In this document: positions 41,268 through 52,601 of the stretch, one piece after another
How the letters are laid out: every line of letters starts with the position of its first letter
Position numbering within the stretch: position 1 is the first letter of the stretch
Source of the DNA: Pseudomonas sp. AFG_SD02_1510_Pfu_092
GTDB taxonomy: Bacteria; Pseudomonadota; Gammaproteobacteria; Pseudomonadales; Pseudomonadaceae
DNA: 64,000 nucleotides
Assembly: GCF_003331055.1 (NCBI RefSeq)
Contig: NZ_PUQD01000015.1
Location: forward strand, 16,285-80,284
Direction of reading: 5' to 3'
The notes under the pieces: model-generated
Told to the model about the DNA's origin: nothing
Database searches by the model: none
What the model saw: the letters and a program-made list of their open reading frames with translations, nothing else
Translations under genes and position numbers: made by a program

Positions 41268-41813
41268 ATGAATATCATCCCTACCGCAATCCCTGAAGTA
41301 CTGATCATCGAACCGAAGGTTTTCGGCGACAGCCGTGGGTTTTTCTTCGAGGCATTCAACGCCCGTGAGTTCGCCCGGCAAACCGGCATGAAGGTGGAGT
41401 TCGTCCAGGACAACCATTCGCGCTCCATCAGGGGTGTACTGCGCGGGCTGCACTATCAGGTGGCAAACACCCAGGGCAAGCTGGTGCGCGTGGTGCAGGG
41501 GGAAATCCGCGACATCGCCGTGGACGTGCGCAAAAGCTCGCCGACCTTCGGCCAATGGGTCGCCGTGCAGCTGTCGGCCGACAACCACCGCCAGCTGTGG
41601 ATTCCACCCGGCTTCGCCCATGGTTTTGCGGTGATGAGCGAGTCGGCGGAGTTCCTCTACAAGACCACCGACTACTACAACCCGGGCGCCGACCGCTGCA
41701 TCCGCTGGGACGACCCGACCCTGGCCATCGACTGGCAGCTGCAGCAGCCACCGGTGCTGTCGGACAAGGACAAGCTCGGCGTGCCGCTGGCAGAGGCGGA
41801 ACTGCTGCCCTAA
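41268..41813 (+). CDS. rmlC: dTDP-4-dehydrorhamnose 3,5-epimerase
   Basis: A 181-residue cupin enzyme of dTDP-L-rhamnose synthesis for lipopolysaccharide. Motifs: FGDSRGFFFEAFN, VQDNHSRSIRGVLRGLHYQ with catalytic His62, VDVRKSSPTFGQW and IPPGFAHGF, with a later YKTTDYYNPGADR. rmlB, rmlD and rmlA are not in view upstream (aguA is divergent), so the pathway genes must lie elsewhere; the rmlC-dctB-dctD order is the same as in P. aeruginosa. Confidence 0.95.
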   Translation: MNIIPTAIPEVLIIEPKVFGDSRGFFFEAFNAREFARQTGMKVEFVQDNHSRSIRGVLRGLHYQVANTQGKLVRVVQGEIRDIAVDVRKSSPTFGQWVAVQLSADNHRQLWIPPGFAHGFAVMSESAEFLYKTTDYYNPGADRCIRWDDPTLAIDWQLQQPPVLSDKDKLGVPLAEAELLP

Positions 41814-41855
41814 CTAGCGCATAATTGCGTCAGACTTTTCTGGCGCCTTTACGTG

Positions 41856-43670
41856 ATGATTGCAAAACCCACGCCCCCACGCCGTCCCCGCTGGCGCAGC
41901 CTGGCCCTGCTGGCCCTGTGCCTGGCGCCGTTACTCTGGCCCTTGCACCACCTGGCCGAACGCTACTACCAGGAAGAACTGGCCTCGCAAAACCGCCAGA
42001 CCCTCGACCTGTACGTCGCCAACCTGCTCGGCACCCTGCACCGCTACGAGACCCTGCCGCAGATCCTCGGCGACTTGCCGGCACTGCGTGGCGTGCTTGC
42101 CGACCCCTTGCGCCTGGAAGCGGTCACCAACGCCAACCGCCTGCTGAAGGACATCGTGCAGAAGACCGGCGCCGAGGTGATGTACCTGATGGACGTCAGC
42201 GGCAACACCCTGGCGGCGTCCAACTGGGACAAGCGCGATAGCTTCGTCGGCCGCAACTTCGCCTTCCGCCCGTACTTCAACGAAGCCATGGCCGGGCGCC
42301 TGGGGCGCTTCTTCGGCCAAGGCACCACATCGGCCAAGCGCGGCTACTTCTTTGCCGCCGCCGTACGTGACCGCGAGCGCATCGTTGGCGTACTGGTGGT
42401 CAAGGTCGATCTCGACCACACCGAAACCCTGTGGGGCCGCACCCCCGAGCAGCTGTTGCTGACCGACCACAATGGCGTGGTCATCCTCACCTCGCGGCCC
42501 GACTGGCGCTTCCGCGCGACCCGCGCCCTGACCGAGGCCGAGCGCCAGGCCATCATCGCCATCCAGCCCTACCCGACCCAGGCGCCACAACCGCTGGTGC
42601 TCAACCAGGACGCCTGGATCTCGCAAACCCGCGACATCAAGGAAACCGGCTGGCAAGTCAGCATCCTCGCCCCGCGCATGCTGGTCGATCGCTCGGTGCA
42701 AACGGTCATGGCCATCGGCGCGGGCACCTTGCTGGTGCTGATGCTGCTGGCCGGGCTGGTGATGCAGCGCCGCCGCCACTACATCGACCGCATCGACTTC
42801 GAGGCCCGTGGCCGCCAGGAACTGGAAAACCGCGTGGCCGAGCGCACCGCCGACCTCGAAGGCCTGAATACCCGGCTGAAAAGCGCCGTGCTGGAGCGCG
42901 AGAACGCCCAGCAGGAGGCCGTGCGCGCCCAGGACGAGCTGGTGCAGGCCGGCAAGCTGTCGGTGCTCGGCACCATGTCGGCCAGCATCAGCCACGAGCT
43001 CAACCAGCCGCTGGCGGCCATCCGCAGCTATGCGGAAAATGCCGAGATCCTGCTCGATCACCAGCGCACCGAAGACGCCCGCGGCAACCTCAAGCTGATT
43101 GGCGAGCTGACCGGGCGCATGGCCTCGATCATCGCGCACCTGCGCGCCTTTGCCCGCCGTGACCGGCATGCACCGGAAAGCGTGGCCCTGCAGCCGGCCC
43201 TGGACGACGCCCTGGCGCTGCTGGCCAAGCGCCGCCGGGCGATGGCCGTGGAGCTTATCCGCGACCTGCCGGAAGCCACCCTGTGGGTCCAGGCCGGCGA
43301 GACCCGCCTGCGCCAGGTGCTCGGCAACCTGCTGGCCAACGCCCTCGATGCCCTGACCGAAAAGGCCAACCCGCGCCGCCTGTGGCTAAGTGCCGAACAA
43401 CGCGATGGCTGCGTCTATCTGTACATTCGCGACAACGGGCCGGGCTTCAGCCGCCAGGCCCTGGAACACGCCAAGGAGCCATTCTTCACCACCAAGACCC
43501 GCACCCAGGGCCTTGGCCTGGGTCTGGCCATCTGCGAAAGCCTGATGCGTGCCCTGGGCGGTGAGCTGCTGCTGGCCAACCACCCCGAAGGTGGCGCACT
43601 GCTCACCCTGCAGCTGCGCGTGGCCGCGCCTGGCGCTACATTGCCCAATTCGGAGGACCCCTCGGCATGA
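41856..43670 (+). CDS. dctB: C4-dicarboxylate sensor histidine kinase
   Basis: A 604-residue membrane kinase. A signal-anchor helix (LALLALCLAPLLWPL, ~18-33) and a second helix (MAIGAGTLLVLMLLAGLVM, ~285-305) enclose a periplasmic double-Cache sensor (GRNFAFRPYFNEAMAGRLGR is typical). A coiled-coil leads to the HisKA box MSASISHELNQPLAAIRSY and an HATPase with QVLGNLLANALDA, DNGPGF and GLGLGLAICESL. The ATG at 41856 follows an equally possible GTG one codon earlier. Its stop overlaps dctD (ATGA). The substrate, dicarboxylates, is taken from synteny with the P. aeruginosa rmlC-dctB-dctD locus. Confidence 0.88.
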   Translation: MIAKPTPPRRPRWRSLALLALCLAPLLWPLHHLAERYYQEELASQNRQTLDLYVANLLGTLHRYETLPQILGDLPALRGVLADPLRLEAVTNANRLLKDIVQKTGAEVMYLMDVSGNTLAASNWDKRDSFVGRNFAFRPYFNEAMAGRLGRFFGQGTTSAKRGYFFAAAVRDRERIVGVLVVKVDLDHTETLWGRTPEQLLLTDHNGVVILTSRPDWRFRATRALTEAERQAIIAIQPYPTQAPQPLVLNQDAWISQTRDIKETGWQVSILAPRMLVDRSVQTVMAIGAGTLLVLMLLAGLVMQRRRHYIDRIDFEARGRQELENRVAERTADLEGLNTRLKSAVLERENAQQEAVRAQDELVQAGKLSVLGTMSASISHELNQPLAAIRSYAENAEILLDHQRTEDARGNLKLIGELTGRMASIIAHLRAFARRDRHAPESVALQPALDDALALLAKRRRAMAVELIRDLPEATLWVQAGETRLRQVLGNLLANALDALTEKANPRRLWLSAEQRDGCVYLYIRDNGPGFSRQALEHAKEPFFTTKTRTQGLGLGLAICESLMRALGGELLLANHPEGGALLTLQLRVAAPGATLPNSEDPSA

Positions 43671-45073
43671 CCAGCGAGACAACGATCGACAGCCGAGCCC
43701 AGGTCATTCTGGTCGACGACGACCCGCACCTGCGCCAGGCCCTGAGCCAGACCCTCGACCTGGCCGGGCTCAAGGTGGTCGCCCTGGCCGATGCCCAAGG
43801 CCTCGCCGATCGCATCGAAGCCGACTGGCCCGGGGTGGTGGTCAGCGACATCCGCATGCCGGGCATCGATGGCCTGCAACTGCTGGAACAGCTGCACAAC
43901 CGCGACAACGAGCTACCGGTGCTGCTGATCACCGGCCACGGCGATGTGCCGCTGGCCGTGCAGGCAATGCGCGCCGGGGCCTATGATTTTCTGGAAAAGC
44001 CGTTTGCCAGCGACGCCCTGCTCGACAGCGTACGCCGCGCCCTGGCCCTGCGCCGCCTGGTGCTGGACAACCGCAGCCTGCGCCTGGCCCTGAGCGACCG
44101 CCAGCAACTGGCGACCCGCCTGGTCGGCCAGTCAGCGTCCATGCAGCGCCTGCGCGAACAGATCGGCGCGCTGGCCGCGACCCGCGCCGATGTCCTGATT
44201 CTGGGTGAGACCGGCGCCGGCAAAGAGGTGGTAGCCCGCGCCCTGCACGACCTGTCCAGCCGCCGCGACGGCCCGTTCGTGGCGATCAATGCCGGCGCGC
44301 TGGCCGAGTCGGTGGTCGAAAGCGAGCTGTTCGGCCATGAGCCCGGCGCGTTCACCGGTGCGCAGAAGCGCCGTATCGGCAAGTTCGAGTTCGCCAATGG
44401 CGGCACGCTGTTTCTCGACGAAATCGAGAGCATGAGCCTGGATGTGCAGGTAAAACTGCTGCGCATGCTGCAGGAGCGGGTGGTCGAACGCCTGGGTGGC
44501 AACCAGCTTATCCCGCTGGACATCCGCATCATTGCCGCGACCAAGGAAGACCTGCGCCAGTCCGCCGACCAGGGGCGTTTTCGCGCCGACCTGTATTACC
44601 GCCTGAACGTGGCGCCGCTGCGTATTCCACCGTTGCGCGAGCGCGGCGATGACATTCTGGTGCTGTTCCAGCACTTTGCCGATGCTGCCAGCCAGCGCCA
44701 TGGCCTGCCGGCGCACACCCTGCAACCGGCTCAGCGCGCCACGCTGCTGCGCCATGACTGGCCAGGTAACGTACGCGAGCTGCAGAACGCCGCCGAGCGC
44801 TTCGCCCTTGGCCTGGAACTGGCGCTGGACGGCCAGCCCCAGGCAACCGCGGCGGCTGCCTTGCCAGTGCCGAATGGCAACCTCAGCGAGCAGGTCGAGC
44901 AGTTCGAACGCTCGCTGATCGCTGCCGAACTGGCCCAGCCGCACAATTCCATGCGCAGCCTGGCCGAGGCGCTGGGTATTCCGCGCAAGACCCTGCACGA
45001 CAAGCTGCGCAAGCACGGCTTGAGCTTCGACGGCGGCAGCGGCGGGCATGACGATCAAGAGGACAACCGTTGA
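43667..45073 (+). CDS. dctD: Sigma-54-dependent response regulator
   Basis: A 468-residue NtrC-family activator. Receiver with phosphoacceptor Asp61 (VVVSDIRMPG), AAA+ domain with Walker A GETGAGKE (180-187), the sigma-54 contact loop GAFTGA (227-232) and Walker B GGTLFLDEI, then a Fis-type helix-turn-helix (SMRSLAEALGIPRKTLHDKL). It would switch on dicarboxylate uptake with sigma-54. The dctA or dctPQM target is not in the window. Confidence 0.93.
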   Translation: MTSETTIDSRAQVILVDDDPHLRQALSQTLDLAGLKVVALADAQGLADRIEADWPGVVVSDIRMPGIDGLQLLEQLHNRDNELPVLLITGHGDVPLAVQAMRAGAYDFLEKPFASDALLDSVRRALALRRLVLDNRSLRLALSDRQQLATRLVGQSASMQRLREQIGALAATRADVLILGETGAGKEVVARALHDLSSRRDGPFVAINAGALAESVVESELFGHEPGAFTGAQKRRIGKFEFANGGTLFLDEIESMSLDVQVKLLRMLQERVVERLGGNQLIPLDIRIIAATKEDLRQSADQGRFRADLYYRLNVAPLRIPPLRERGDDILVLFQHFADAASQRHGLPAHTLQPAQRATLLRHDWPGNVRELQNAAERFALGLELALDGQPQATAAAALPVPNGNLSEQVEQFERSLIAAELAQPHNSMRSLAEALGIPRKTLHDKLRKHGLSFDGGSGGHDDQEDNR

Positions 45074-45528
45074 TGAGTAACGACAGCCAGTACCTGCAAA
45101 CCGTACTGCATGGCGACATCCCCCTGACCCGCGAAATGGGTCTGGAAGTGCTCGACTGGCAGCAGCATACCCTGCGCCTGCAACTGCCACTGGCGGCCAA
45201 CGTCAACCACAAGAGCACCATGTTCGGTGGCAGCCTGTACTGCGCCGCGGTACTGGTGGGATGGGGCTGGCTGCACCTGCGCCTGCGTGAAGCCGGGATC
45301 GATGACGGGCATATCGTGATCCAGGAGGGGCAGATCAGTTATCCGTTGCCGGTGACCGGCGCGGCGGTGGCACGCTGTGCGGCGCCGGACGAGAAGACCT
45401 GGGAGCGCTTCGTGACCCTGTACCAGCGCCGCGGGCGGGCGCGACTGACGCTGGAGACCACGGTGAGCAATGCCGGGAGTGACGAGCCGGCGGTTACCTT
45501 CAGCGGGCAGTACGTGCTGCACCGCTGA
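45073..45528 (+). CDS. YiiD-type hotdog thioesterase
   Basis: A 151-residue protein with the hotdog fold of the YiiD C-terminal/thioesterase family: LQLPLAANVNHKSTMFGGSL with the long helix SLYCAAVLVGWGWLHLRL, then EGQISYPLPVTG. It probably hydrolyses an acyl-CoA or acyl-ACP; the substrate is unknown. Its ATG shares a base with the dctD stop (TGATG), so it is translated from the dctBD transcript, although no functional tie is obvious. Confidence 0.82.
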   Translation: MSNDSQYLQTVLHGDIPLTREMGLEVLDWQQHTLRLQLPLAANVNHKSTMFGGSLYCAAVLVGWGWLHLRLREAGIDDGHIVIQEGQISYPLPVTGAAVARCAAPDEKTWERFVTLYQRRGRARLTLETTVSNAGSDEPAVTFSGQYVLHR

Positions 45529-45554
45529 CGTGGAGCCTGATGCTGTCGGGTCTG

Positions 45555-45665
45555 CTGCGCAGCCCATCGCCGGCCAGCCAGCTCCCACAGGGGCAGCGCC
45601 ATGCTGACGCTTTGCGCAGTACTTGTGGGAGCTGGCTTGCCGGCGATGGGCCGCAAAGCGGCCCC
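45555..45665. repeat. Inverted REP pair
   Basis: GCCCATCGCCGGCCAGCCAG then CTCCCACAGG faces CTTGTGGGAGCTGGCTTGCC then GGCGATGGGCCGCAAAGCGG. Confidence 0.85.
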
Positions 45666-45720
45666 GGCGATATAGGCGGCGAAGCTGAAATCCTGAACTC
45701 CCACAGTGTGGTGATACTCG

Positions 45721-46539
45721 TCAGATCAGCCTCAGGAAGGCCTGGCGCCAAGCAGCCTTTGCCGGCAACGCCAGGAAATGCGGGTTGAGCAACGACTCCC
45801 GCGGCGGGTAGCGGAACGGCAAGCCATCCAGCCCGATCACCTCGCCACCGGCCCCTTCCACCACCCCCTGCGCCGCCGCAGTATCCCACTGCGACGTCGG
45901 CGCCAGGCGCGGGTAACAATCGGCGCTACCTTCAGCCAACAGGCAGAACTTCAACGAACTGCCGATGTTGGCCAGCTCCAGCTCACCTAGCGCAGCCCCA
46001 AGCCCGGCCAACAGGGCTTCCTGTTCCGGGCTGGAATGCCGGCGGCTGGCGACCACGGTGAAACGCCCGCCCGCCGGCGGTGCGTTGCGTACCTGGATCG
46101 GCTGGGCTGCCTCACCGGCCTGCGCACGCCAGGCGCCCAACCCACGGCCACCGAAGTAGCAGCGCCCGTTGGTCGGCATCGACACCACGCCAAACACCAC
46201 CTCGCCGTTTTCGACCAGGGCGATGTTGACCGTGAACTCCTCGCTGCCGGCGATGAATTCCTTGGTGCCGTCCAGCGGGTCGACCAGCCACCAGCGGCTC
46301 CAGCCCTGGCGCTCGGCCAGCGGAATGTTGCAGTCCTCTTCGGACAGCACCGGAATGTGCGGTGCCAGCGCCAGCAGGCCATCTGCAATCACCCGGTGCG
46401 CCGCCAGATCGGCGGCGGTGACCGGCGAATCATCGGCCTTGTTGGTCACGGCGACATCGGCGCGCCAGAACGGCAGGATCGCCTCGCCAGCCTGCAGCGC
46501 CAGCTTGACCACCTGGTGCATCAGTTGCAGGTCGTTCAT
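45721..46539 (-). CDS. cysQ: 3'(2'),5'-bisphosphate nucleotidase
   Basis: A 272-residue inositol-monophosphatase-family phosphatase that removes the 3' phosphate from PAP and PAPS, recycling by-products of sulfate assimilation. Metal-binding motifs: SPVTAADLAAH, the Glu pair in VLSEEDCN, and WLVDPLDGTKEF with FTVNIALVENG; the C-terminal WDTAAAQGVVEGAGG carries the final Asp. Overlaps nudE (ATGA). Confidence 0.94.
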   Translation of the reverse strand: MNDLQLMHQVVKLALQAGEAILPFWRADVAVTNKADDSPVTAADLAAHRVIADGLLALAPHIPVLSEEDCNIPLAERQGWSRWWLVDPLDGTKEFIAGSEEFTVNIALVENGEVVFGVVSMPTNGRCYFGGRGLGAWRAQAGEAAQPIQVRNAPPAGGRFTVVASRRHSSPEQEALLAGLGAALGELELANIGSSLKFCLLAEGSADCYPRLAPTSQWDTAAAQGVVEGAGGEVIGLDGLPFRYPPRESLLNPHFLALPAKAAWRQAFLRLI

Positions 46540-47102
46540 AGCTCCAGCAGCCCCCGCTGGATCAGCAGGTCACGGGCCAGGTACAGCGCCGCCAGCGCTC
46601 GGCCCTCGGTGAACTGCGGGTGCATGGCCAGCGCCGACAGCTCGCGCAGGTTGACCTTGTCGACCCGCATCGGCTCCGGCTCGTCGCCTTCCAGACGCTC
46701 TTCGTACAAGTCGCTGGCCAACACCACCTGGATCTTCTGGCTCATGTAGCCCGGCGACAGCGACAGCTCGGTCAGGTGCTCCAGCTGACGCGCACCAAAA
46801 CCGGCTTCTTCCTTCAGTTCCCGGTCGGCCGCCGCCAGCACGTCTTCACCCGGCTCGATCAGGCCCTTGGGCAACGACACCTCGTATTCGTCGGTGCCAC
46901 CGCAATACTCCTCGACCAGCACGGCATGCTCGGCGTCGAGCATGGCCACGATCATCACCGCACCATAGCCGTTGCCCCGGCCCACCAGCCGCTCGTAGGT
47001 ACGCTCGTTGCCATTGCTGAAACGCAATTGCACGGCTTCGACGCGAAACAGGCGGCTGCTGGCGACAATTTCGCGGCTGAGGACGGTGGGTTTCTGGCGC
47101 AT
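46536..47102 (-). CDS. nudE: ADP compounds hydrolase NudE
   Basis: A 188-residue Nudix hydrolase that cleaves ADP-ribose, NADH and Ap3A. The Nudix box is GLIEPGEDVLAAADRELKEE followed by AGF. The ATG at 47102 is chosen (MRQKPTVLSREIVASSRLF is the conserved start). Upstream of and overlapping cysQ, the common gammaproteobacterial nudE-cysQ pair. Confidence 0.94.
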   Translation of the reverse strand: MRQKPTVLSREIVASSRLFRVEAVQLRFSNGNERTYERLVGRGNGYGAVMIVAMLDAEHAVLVEEYCGGTDEYEVSLPKGLIEPGEDVLAAADRELKEEAGFGARQLEHLTELSLSPGYMSQKIQVVLASDLYEERLEGDEPEPMRVDKVNLRELSALAMHPQFTEGRALAALYLARDLLIQRGLLEL

Positions 47103-47166
47103 GGGGCGGCTCCTTGGCGTGAACGGGTTACTATACCGTGGCTTGCCGACTGATCGAGAGTTTCCC

Positions 47167-47829
47167 ATGCCTGTTCTTCCCTGGTCTGCCATCGATACCG
47201 TCCTGCTGGACATGGATGGCACCCTGCTCGACCTGCATTACGATAACCGCTTCTGGCTGGAGCACCTGCCCCAGCGCTATGCCGAGCTGCACGGGGTGAG
47301 CCGGGCCATGGCGGAAATGGAGCTGCAGCCGCTGTTCGAACGCAACGCCGGCACGCTGAACTGGTATTGCCTGGACTTCTGGAGCCGCGAGCTGCGCTTG
47401 CCGATCCGCGAGCTGAAGCGGGAAATCGCCGACCTGATCGCCCTGCGCCCGGATGCCGATACCTTTCTGGCGGCGCTCCGCAACGCGGGCAAGCGCGTGG
47501 TGATGATCACCAATGCGCACCGCGATTCGCTGTCGCTGAAGCTGGAGCGGGTGGAGCTGGCGCCGTATTTCGAGCGGCTGATCAGCTCGCACGATTATGG
47601 CTACCCGAAGGAAAGCCCGCAGTTCTGGGATGCCTTGCAGGCGGACATCGGCTTCGACCCGGGGCGCAGCCTGTTCATCGATGACACCCTGGCGATTCTG
47701 CGCAGTGCGCGCCGGTTTGGCGTGGGGCATCTGCTGGCTGTGCGCCAGCCCGATAGCAAGGCCCAGCCGCGTGATACCGAGGAGTTTGCGGCGGTCGAGG
47801 ATTACCGGAAGTTGTTGGTTGGCCTGTGA
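47167..47829 (+). CDS. yrfG: GMP/IMP nucleotidase (HAD family)
   Basis: A 220-residue HAD-superfamily phosphatase. Motif I is LLDMDGTLLDLHYDN, motif II MITNAHRDS, motif III the Lys in GYPKESPQFW, and motif IV FIDDTLAILRSA. The length and the N-terminal FWLEHLPQRYAE match YrfG, which dephosphorylates GMP and IMP. Divergent from nudE; ATG 47167. Confidence 0.9.
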   Translation: MPVLPWSAIDTVLLDMDGTLLDLHYDNRFWLEHLPQRYAELHGVSRAMAEMELQPLFERNAGTLNWYCLDFWSRELRLPIRELKREIADLIALRPDADTFLAALRNAGKRVVMITNAHRDSLSLKLERVELAPYFERLISSHDYGYPKESPQFWDALQADIGFDPGRSLFIDDTLAILRSARRFGVGHLLAVRQPDSKAQPRDTEEFAAVEDYRKLLVGL

Positions 47830-47932
47830 AGGCCCTTTCGCGGGCTCGCCCGCTCCCACAGATACCTCGCAGGTCCTCAGGCCTGTGGTAATCCTGTGGG
47901 AGCTGGCTTGCCGGCGATAGGGCCGGGGCAGG
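47829..47932. repeat. Inverted REP pair
   Basis: GGCCCTTTCGCGGGCTCGCC then CGCTCCCACAG faces CCTGTGGGAGCTGGCTTGCC then GGCGATAGGGCC. Confidence 0.87.
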
Positions 47933-47941
47933 CTGCAGAGA

Positions 47942-48382
47942 TCAATCAGGAATACGCAACACCTGCCCCGGGTAGATCTTGTCCGGGTGCTTGAGCATCG
48001 GTTTGTTGGCGTCGAAGATCTTCTGGTACTTGTTGGCGTCGCCGTACACCTTCTTCGAAATGGCACTCAGCGTGTCGCCCTTCTCCACCGTCACGAACCG
48101 CGCCGCCTGGGCCACCGGCCCGGTCACGGTGATCTGGTCATCGACGCTGGCAACTCCGGCAATGTTGCCCGCCGCCAGAATGATTTTCTCCTTCTCCTCC
48201 TGGCTGGCCACCTCACCTTTGAGGATGATCGTGTCACCCTCCACAGTGGCCGTGATATTCGGGTTGCCCAGGCCGACACTCTCCACGTGTTTCTTTAGCT
48301 GCTCTTCGGCATTGGCGTTGCCGGGGGTCAGCAGGTCGATCAACTTCTCGCCCGCTTCCTTGACGAAACTGAACAAGCTCAT
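47942..48382 (-). CDS. kbp: BON-LysM protein (Kbp/YgaU-like)
   Basis: A 146-residue protein with a BON domain (~20-90: AEEQLKKHVESVGLGNPNIT, DTIILKGEV, ASVDDQITV) and a C-terminal LysM (~95-145: TVEKGDTLSAISKKVYGDAN, PGQVLRIPD). This order is that of E. coli Kbp, a cytoplasmic potassium sensor. No signal peptide is present, consistent with that. The ATG at 48382 has GGAG upstream. The potassium role is inferred from the architecture. Confidence 0.87.
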   Translation of the reverse strand: MSLFSFVKEAGEKLIDLLTPGNANAEEQLKKHVESVGLGNPNITATVEGDTIILKGEVASQEEKEKIILAAGNIAGVASVDDQITVTGPVAQAARFVTVEKGDTLSAISKKVYGDANKYQKIFDANKPMLKHPDKIYPGQVLRIPD

Positions 48383-48563
48383 AGCGCTCTCCTTGTTGAC
48401 GAAACCTCGGACACAGCAGTCTAGGCCAGCTTTTCTCCCTGCGCCCCTGTGCGGCCAATCGACGCGGTCTATCACGGCATAGACCCTAGCGATTAGACGT
48501 CGCCGGCCCACACGCCTAGGCTTGTGCTATTCAGAAAGCTGCCCATTGCCCGATATTGCCCCA

Positions 48564-49394
48564 ATGAAAAGCAAGCCTCCGGTCTGCGCGGCGTCTTCCC
48601 CCCTGTGCATGCCCGCAGCCAGTAACACCTACGAGTACGTGCAGCTCAGCGACGCCAGACGCGACAGCACCCCGCTGGCCGAAGAAGTCGCCCTGGCCAT
48701 CGCCTACAACGGCCTCAACCAGGCGGTGATGCTGGTCAGCCCTACCGACCTCGAAGACTTCGCGGTCGGCTTCAGTGTCGGCAGCGGCATCGTCGAAGGC
48801 ACCGCAGAAATCTACGACCTGAAGCTCTCCGGCAGTGGCTCGGCGATGTATGCCGACCTGGAGATTTCCAGCCGGGCGTTCTGGAACCTGAAAAACCAGC
48901 GCCGCCAGCTGGCCGGCACCAGTGGTTGCGGCCTGTGCGGGGTCGAAGCGCTGGAGCAGGCACTGCCCGAGCTGGCCGAGCTGCCGGGCGCACCATTGCC
49001 ACCGGCGCAATGGCTGGTCGGCCTGCGTGAACGCATCGATGCCTTCCAGCCCCTCGGCCAGCACTGCGGCGCGGTGCATGCGGCGCTGTTCATGGACCGC
49101 CACGGTGAACTGCTGCTCGGTCGCGAAGACATCGGCCGGCACAACGCCCTCGACAAGCTGATCGGCGCCCTGCTGCGCCAAAGCATCGACAGCCAGGGCG
49201 GCCTTGCCATCGTCACCAGCCGCTGCAGCCTGGAGCTGATCCAGAAAGTGCTGCGCGCCGGTATCCAGACCCTGGTCAGCCTGTCGGCGCCGACCGGCCT
49301 TGCCCTGCAATGGGCGCGCAAGCACAACCTCAACCTCATTCATCTGCCCAAGCACAGCGCACCGCGGGTCTACAGCCCAGCGGCGGAGTCGTAA
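48564..49394 (+). CDS. fdhD: Formate dehydrogenase accessory sulfurtransferase
   Basis: A 276-residue protein that transfers sulfur to the molybdenum cofactor of formate dehydrogenase-type enzymes. The sulfur-carrying cysteines are in TSGCGLCGVEAL; also seen are EEVALAIAYNG, DLEDFAVGF, HAALFMDRHGELLLGREDIG and RHNALDKLIGALL. The start is uncertain: the ATG at 48564 or a GTG at 48522, neither with a good ribosome site. It lies 5 bases before the YdeP-type oxidoreductase, presumably its client. Confidence 0.93.
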   Translation: MKSKPPVCAASSPLCMPAASNTYEYVQLSDARRDSTPLAEEVALAIAYNGLNQAVMLVSPTDLEDFAVGFSVGSGIVEGTAEIYDLKLSGSGSAMYADLEISSRAFWNLKNQRRQLAGTSGCGLCGVEALEQALPELAELPGAPLPPAQWLVGLRERIDAFQPLGQHCGAVHAALFMDRHGELLLGREDIGRHNALDKLIGALLRQSIDSQGGLAIVTSRCSLELIQKVLRAGIQTLVSLSAPTGLALQWARKHNLNLIHLPKHSAPRVYSPAAES

Positions 49395-49399
49395 CAGTC

Positions 49400-51745
<2,346 letters not shown>

Positions 51746-52062
51746 GAAAGGTGTGGGCTTCTTCGCGGGCTTGCCCGCTCCCACAGGAATTTCACGAACT
51801 CGAATCCTGTGGCGTACCTGTGGGAGCGGGCGAGCCCGCGAAGAGGCCGGAAGCGCTAACATCAAAAACGAAAAAAGCCCTGTTCCATTGCGGGTTCAGG
51901 GCTTCGTCATAAAAGTCTAGGACAGCGAAAAAACGATAAAGTTTCAGTGTAAATACAGTAACTTAGAGAATTGTGTACAACTCGTGTTACTCGTCGGATT
52001 TCCGTTGCAAGACGTGCTTGCAAGGCTCAAATTCGCCTCGTCATCCCTATGAGGCTCTCTTG
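51746..52062. other. Gap with REP pair and hairpin
   Basis: 317 bases. An inverted REP pair lies at 51757-51849. AAGCCCTG (51875-51882) faces CAGGGCTT (51897-51904), with a T-run on its minus-strand side. The remainder, upstream of the glycine-zipper gene, should contain its promoter. Confidence 0.6.
51757..51849. repeat. Inverted REP pair
   Basis: CTTCGCGGGCTTGCCCGCTC then CCACAGG faces CCTGTGGGAGCGGGCGAGCC then CGCGAAGAGGCC. Confidence 0.9.
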
Positions 52063-52545
52063 ATGAAGAAGTACTCCTCGATTCTGTTGTTGTCTTTCAG
52101 CTTGCTCAGCGGCGTTGCCATGGCAGGCGGCACCACCGAGGCCGGCATTGGCGGCGCATTGGGTGGGGTACTGGGCTCTGTCGTGGGCAACTCCATCGGT
52201 GGCAGCACCGGCGGCGCCATTGGTGCCGGTCTGGGCGGTGCAGCAGGCGGTGCCCTGGGCGCAGACAAACGCCAGCGTGGTGAGGCCGCTATCGGCGGTG
52301 CGCTGGGCGCTGCAGGTGGTAACGTGGTCGGTCGCTCGGTAGGCGGCACCACCGGTAGCTACATTGGCGCGGCAGCCGGCGGTGGCGCCGGTGGCGCACT
52401 GGGTAACTACATGGGTAACAAGGCCGACGAAGACGATTACCGCGATGGCCGCCGCTACCGTCGCGGCTACGACGATGACCGTCGTCACTGGGACCGTGGT
52501 CACCACTACGGCCACCGCAAGCACAAGCGCCACTGGCGCGACTAA
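52063..52545 (+). CDS. Glycine-zipper surface protein
   Basis: A 160-residue exported protein. Signal peptide MKKYSSILLLSFSLLSGVAM is cleaved after the next Ala. The mature part is a run of glycine-zipper repeats (GGALGGVLGSVVGNSIGGS, GGALGAAGGNVVGRSVGG, GGGAGGALGNYMGN) able to form membrane-spanning helices, ending in a very basic, His/Arg/Tyr-rich tail. It resembles OmpA-associated glycine-zipper proteins; function unknown. GAGG lies nine bases before the ATG and a strong terminator follows. Confidence 0.85.
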   Translation: MKKYSSILLLSFSLLSGVAMAGGTTEAGIGGALGGVLGSVVGNSIGGSTGGAIGAGLGGAAGGALGADKRQRGEAAIGGALGAAGGNVVGRSVGGTTGSYIGAAAGGGAGGALGNYMGNKADEDDYRDGRRYRRGYDDDRRHWDRGHHYGHRKHKRHWRD

Positions 52546-52574
52546 CGCCTGAGGGCCTTGCCCCGGCAACAAAA

Positions 52575-52601
52575 GCCCCGCCCCTGCCAGCGGGGCTTTT
52601 T
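52575..52601 (+). terminator. Terminator of the glycine-zipper gene
   Basis: GCCCCGC-CCCTGCCA-GCGGGGC then five T; it abuts the 3' end of the convergent thioesterase gene. Confidence 0.9.
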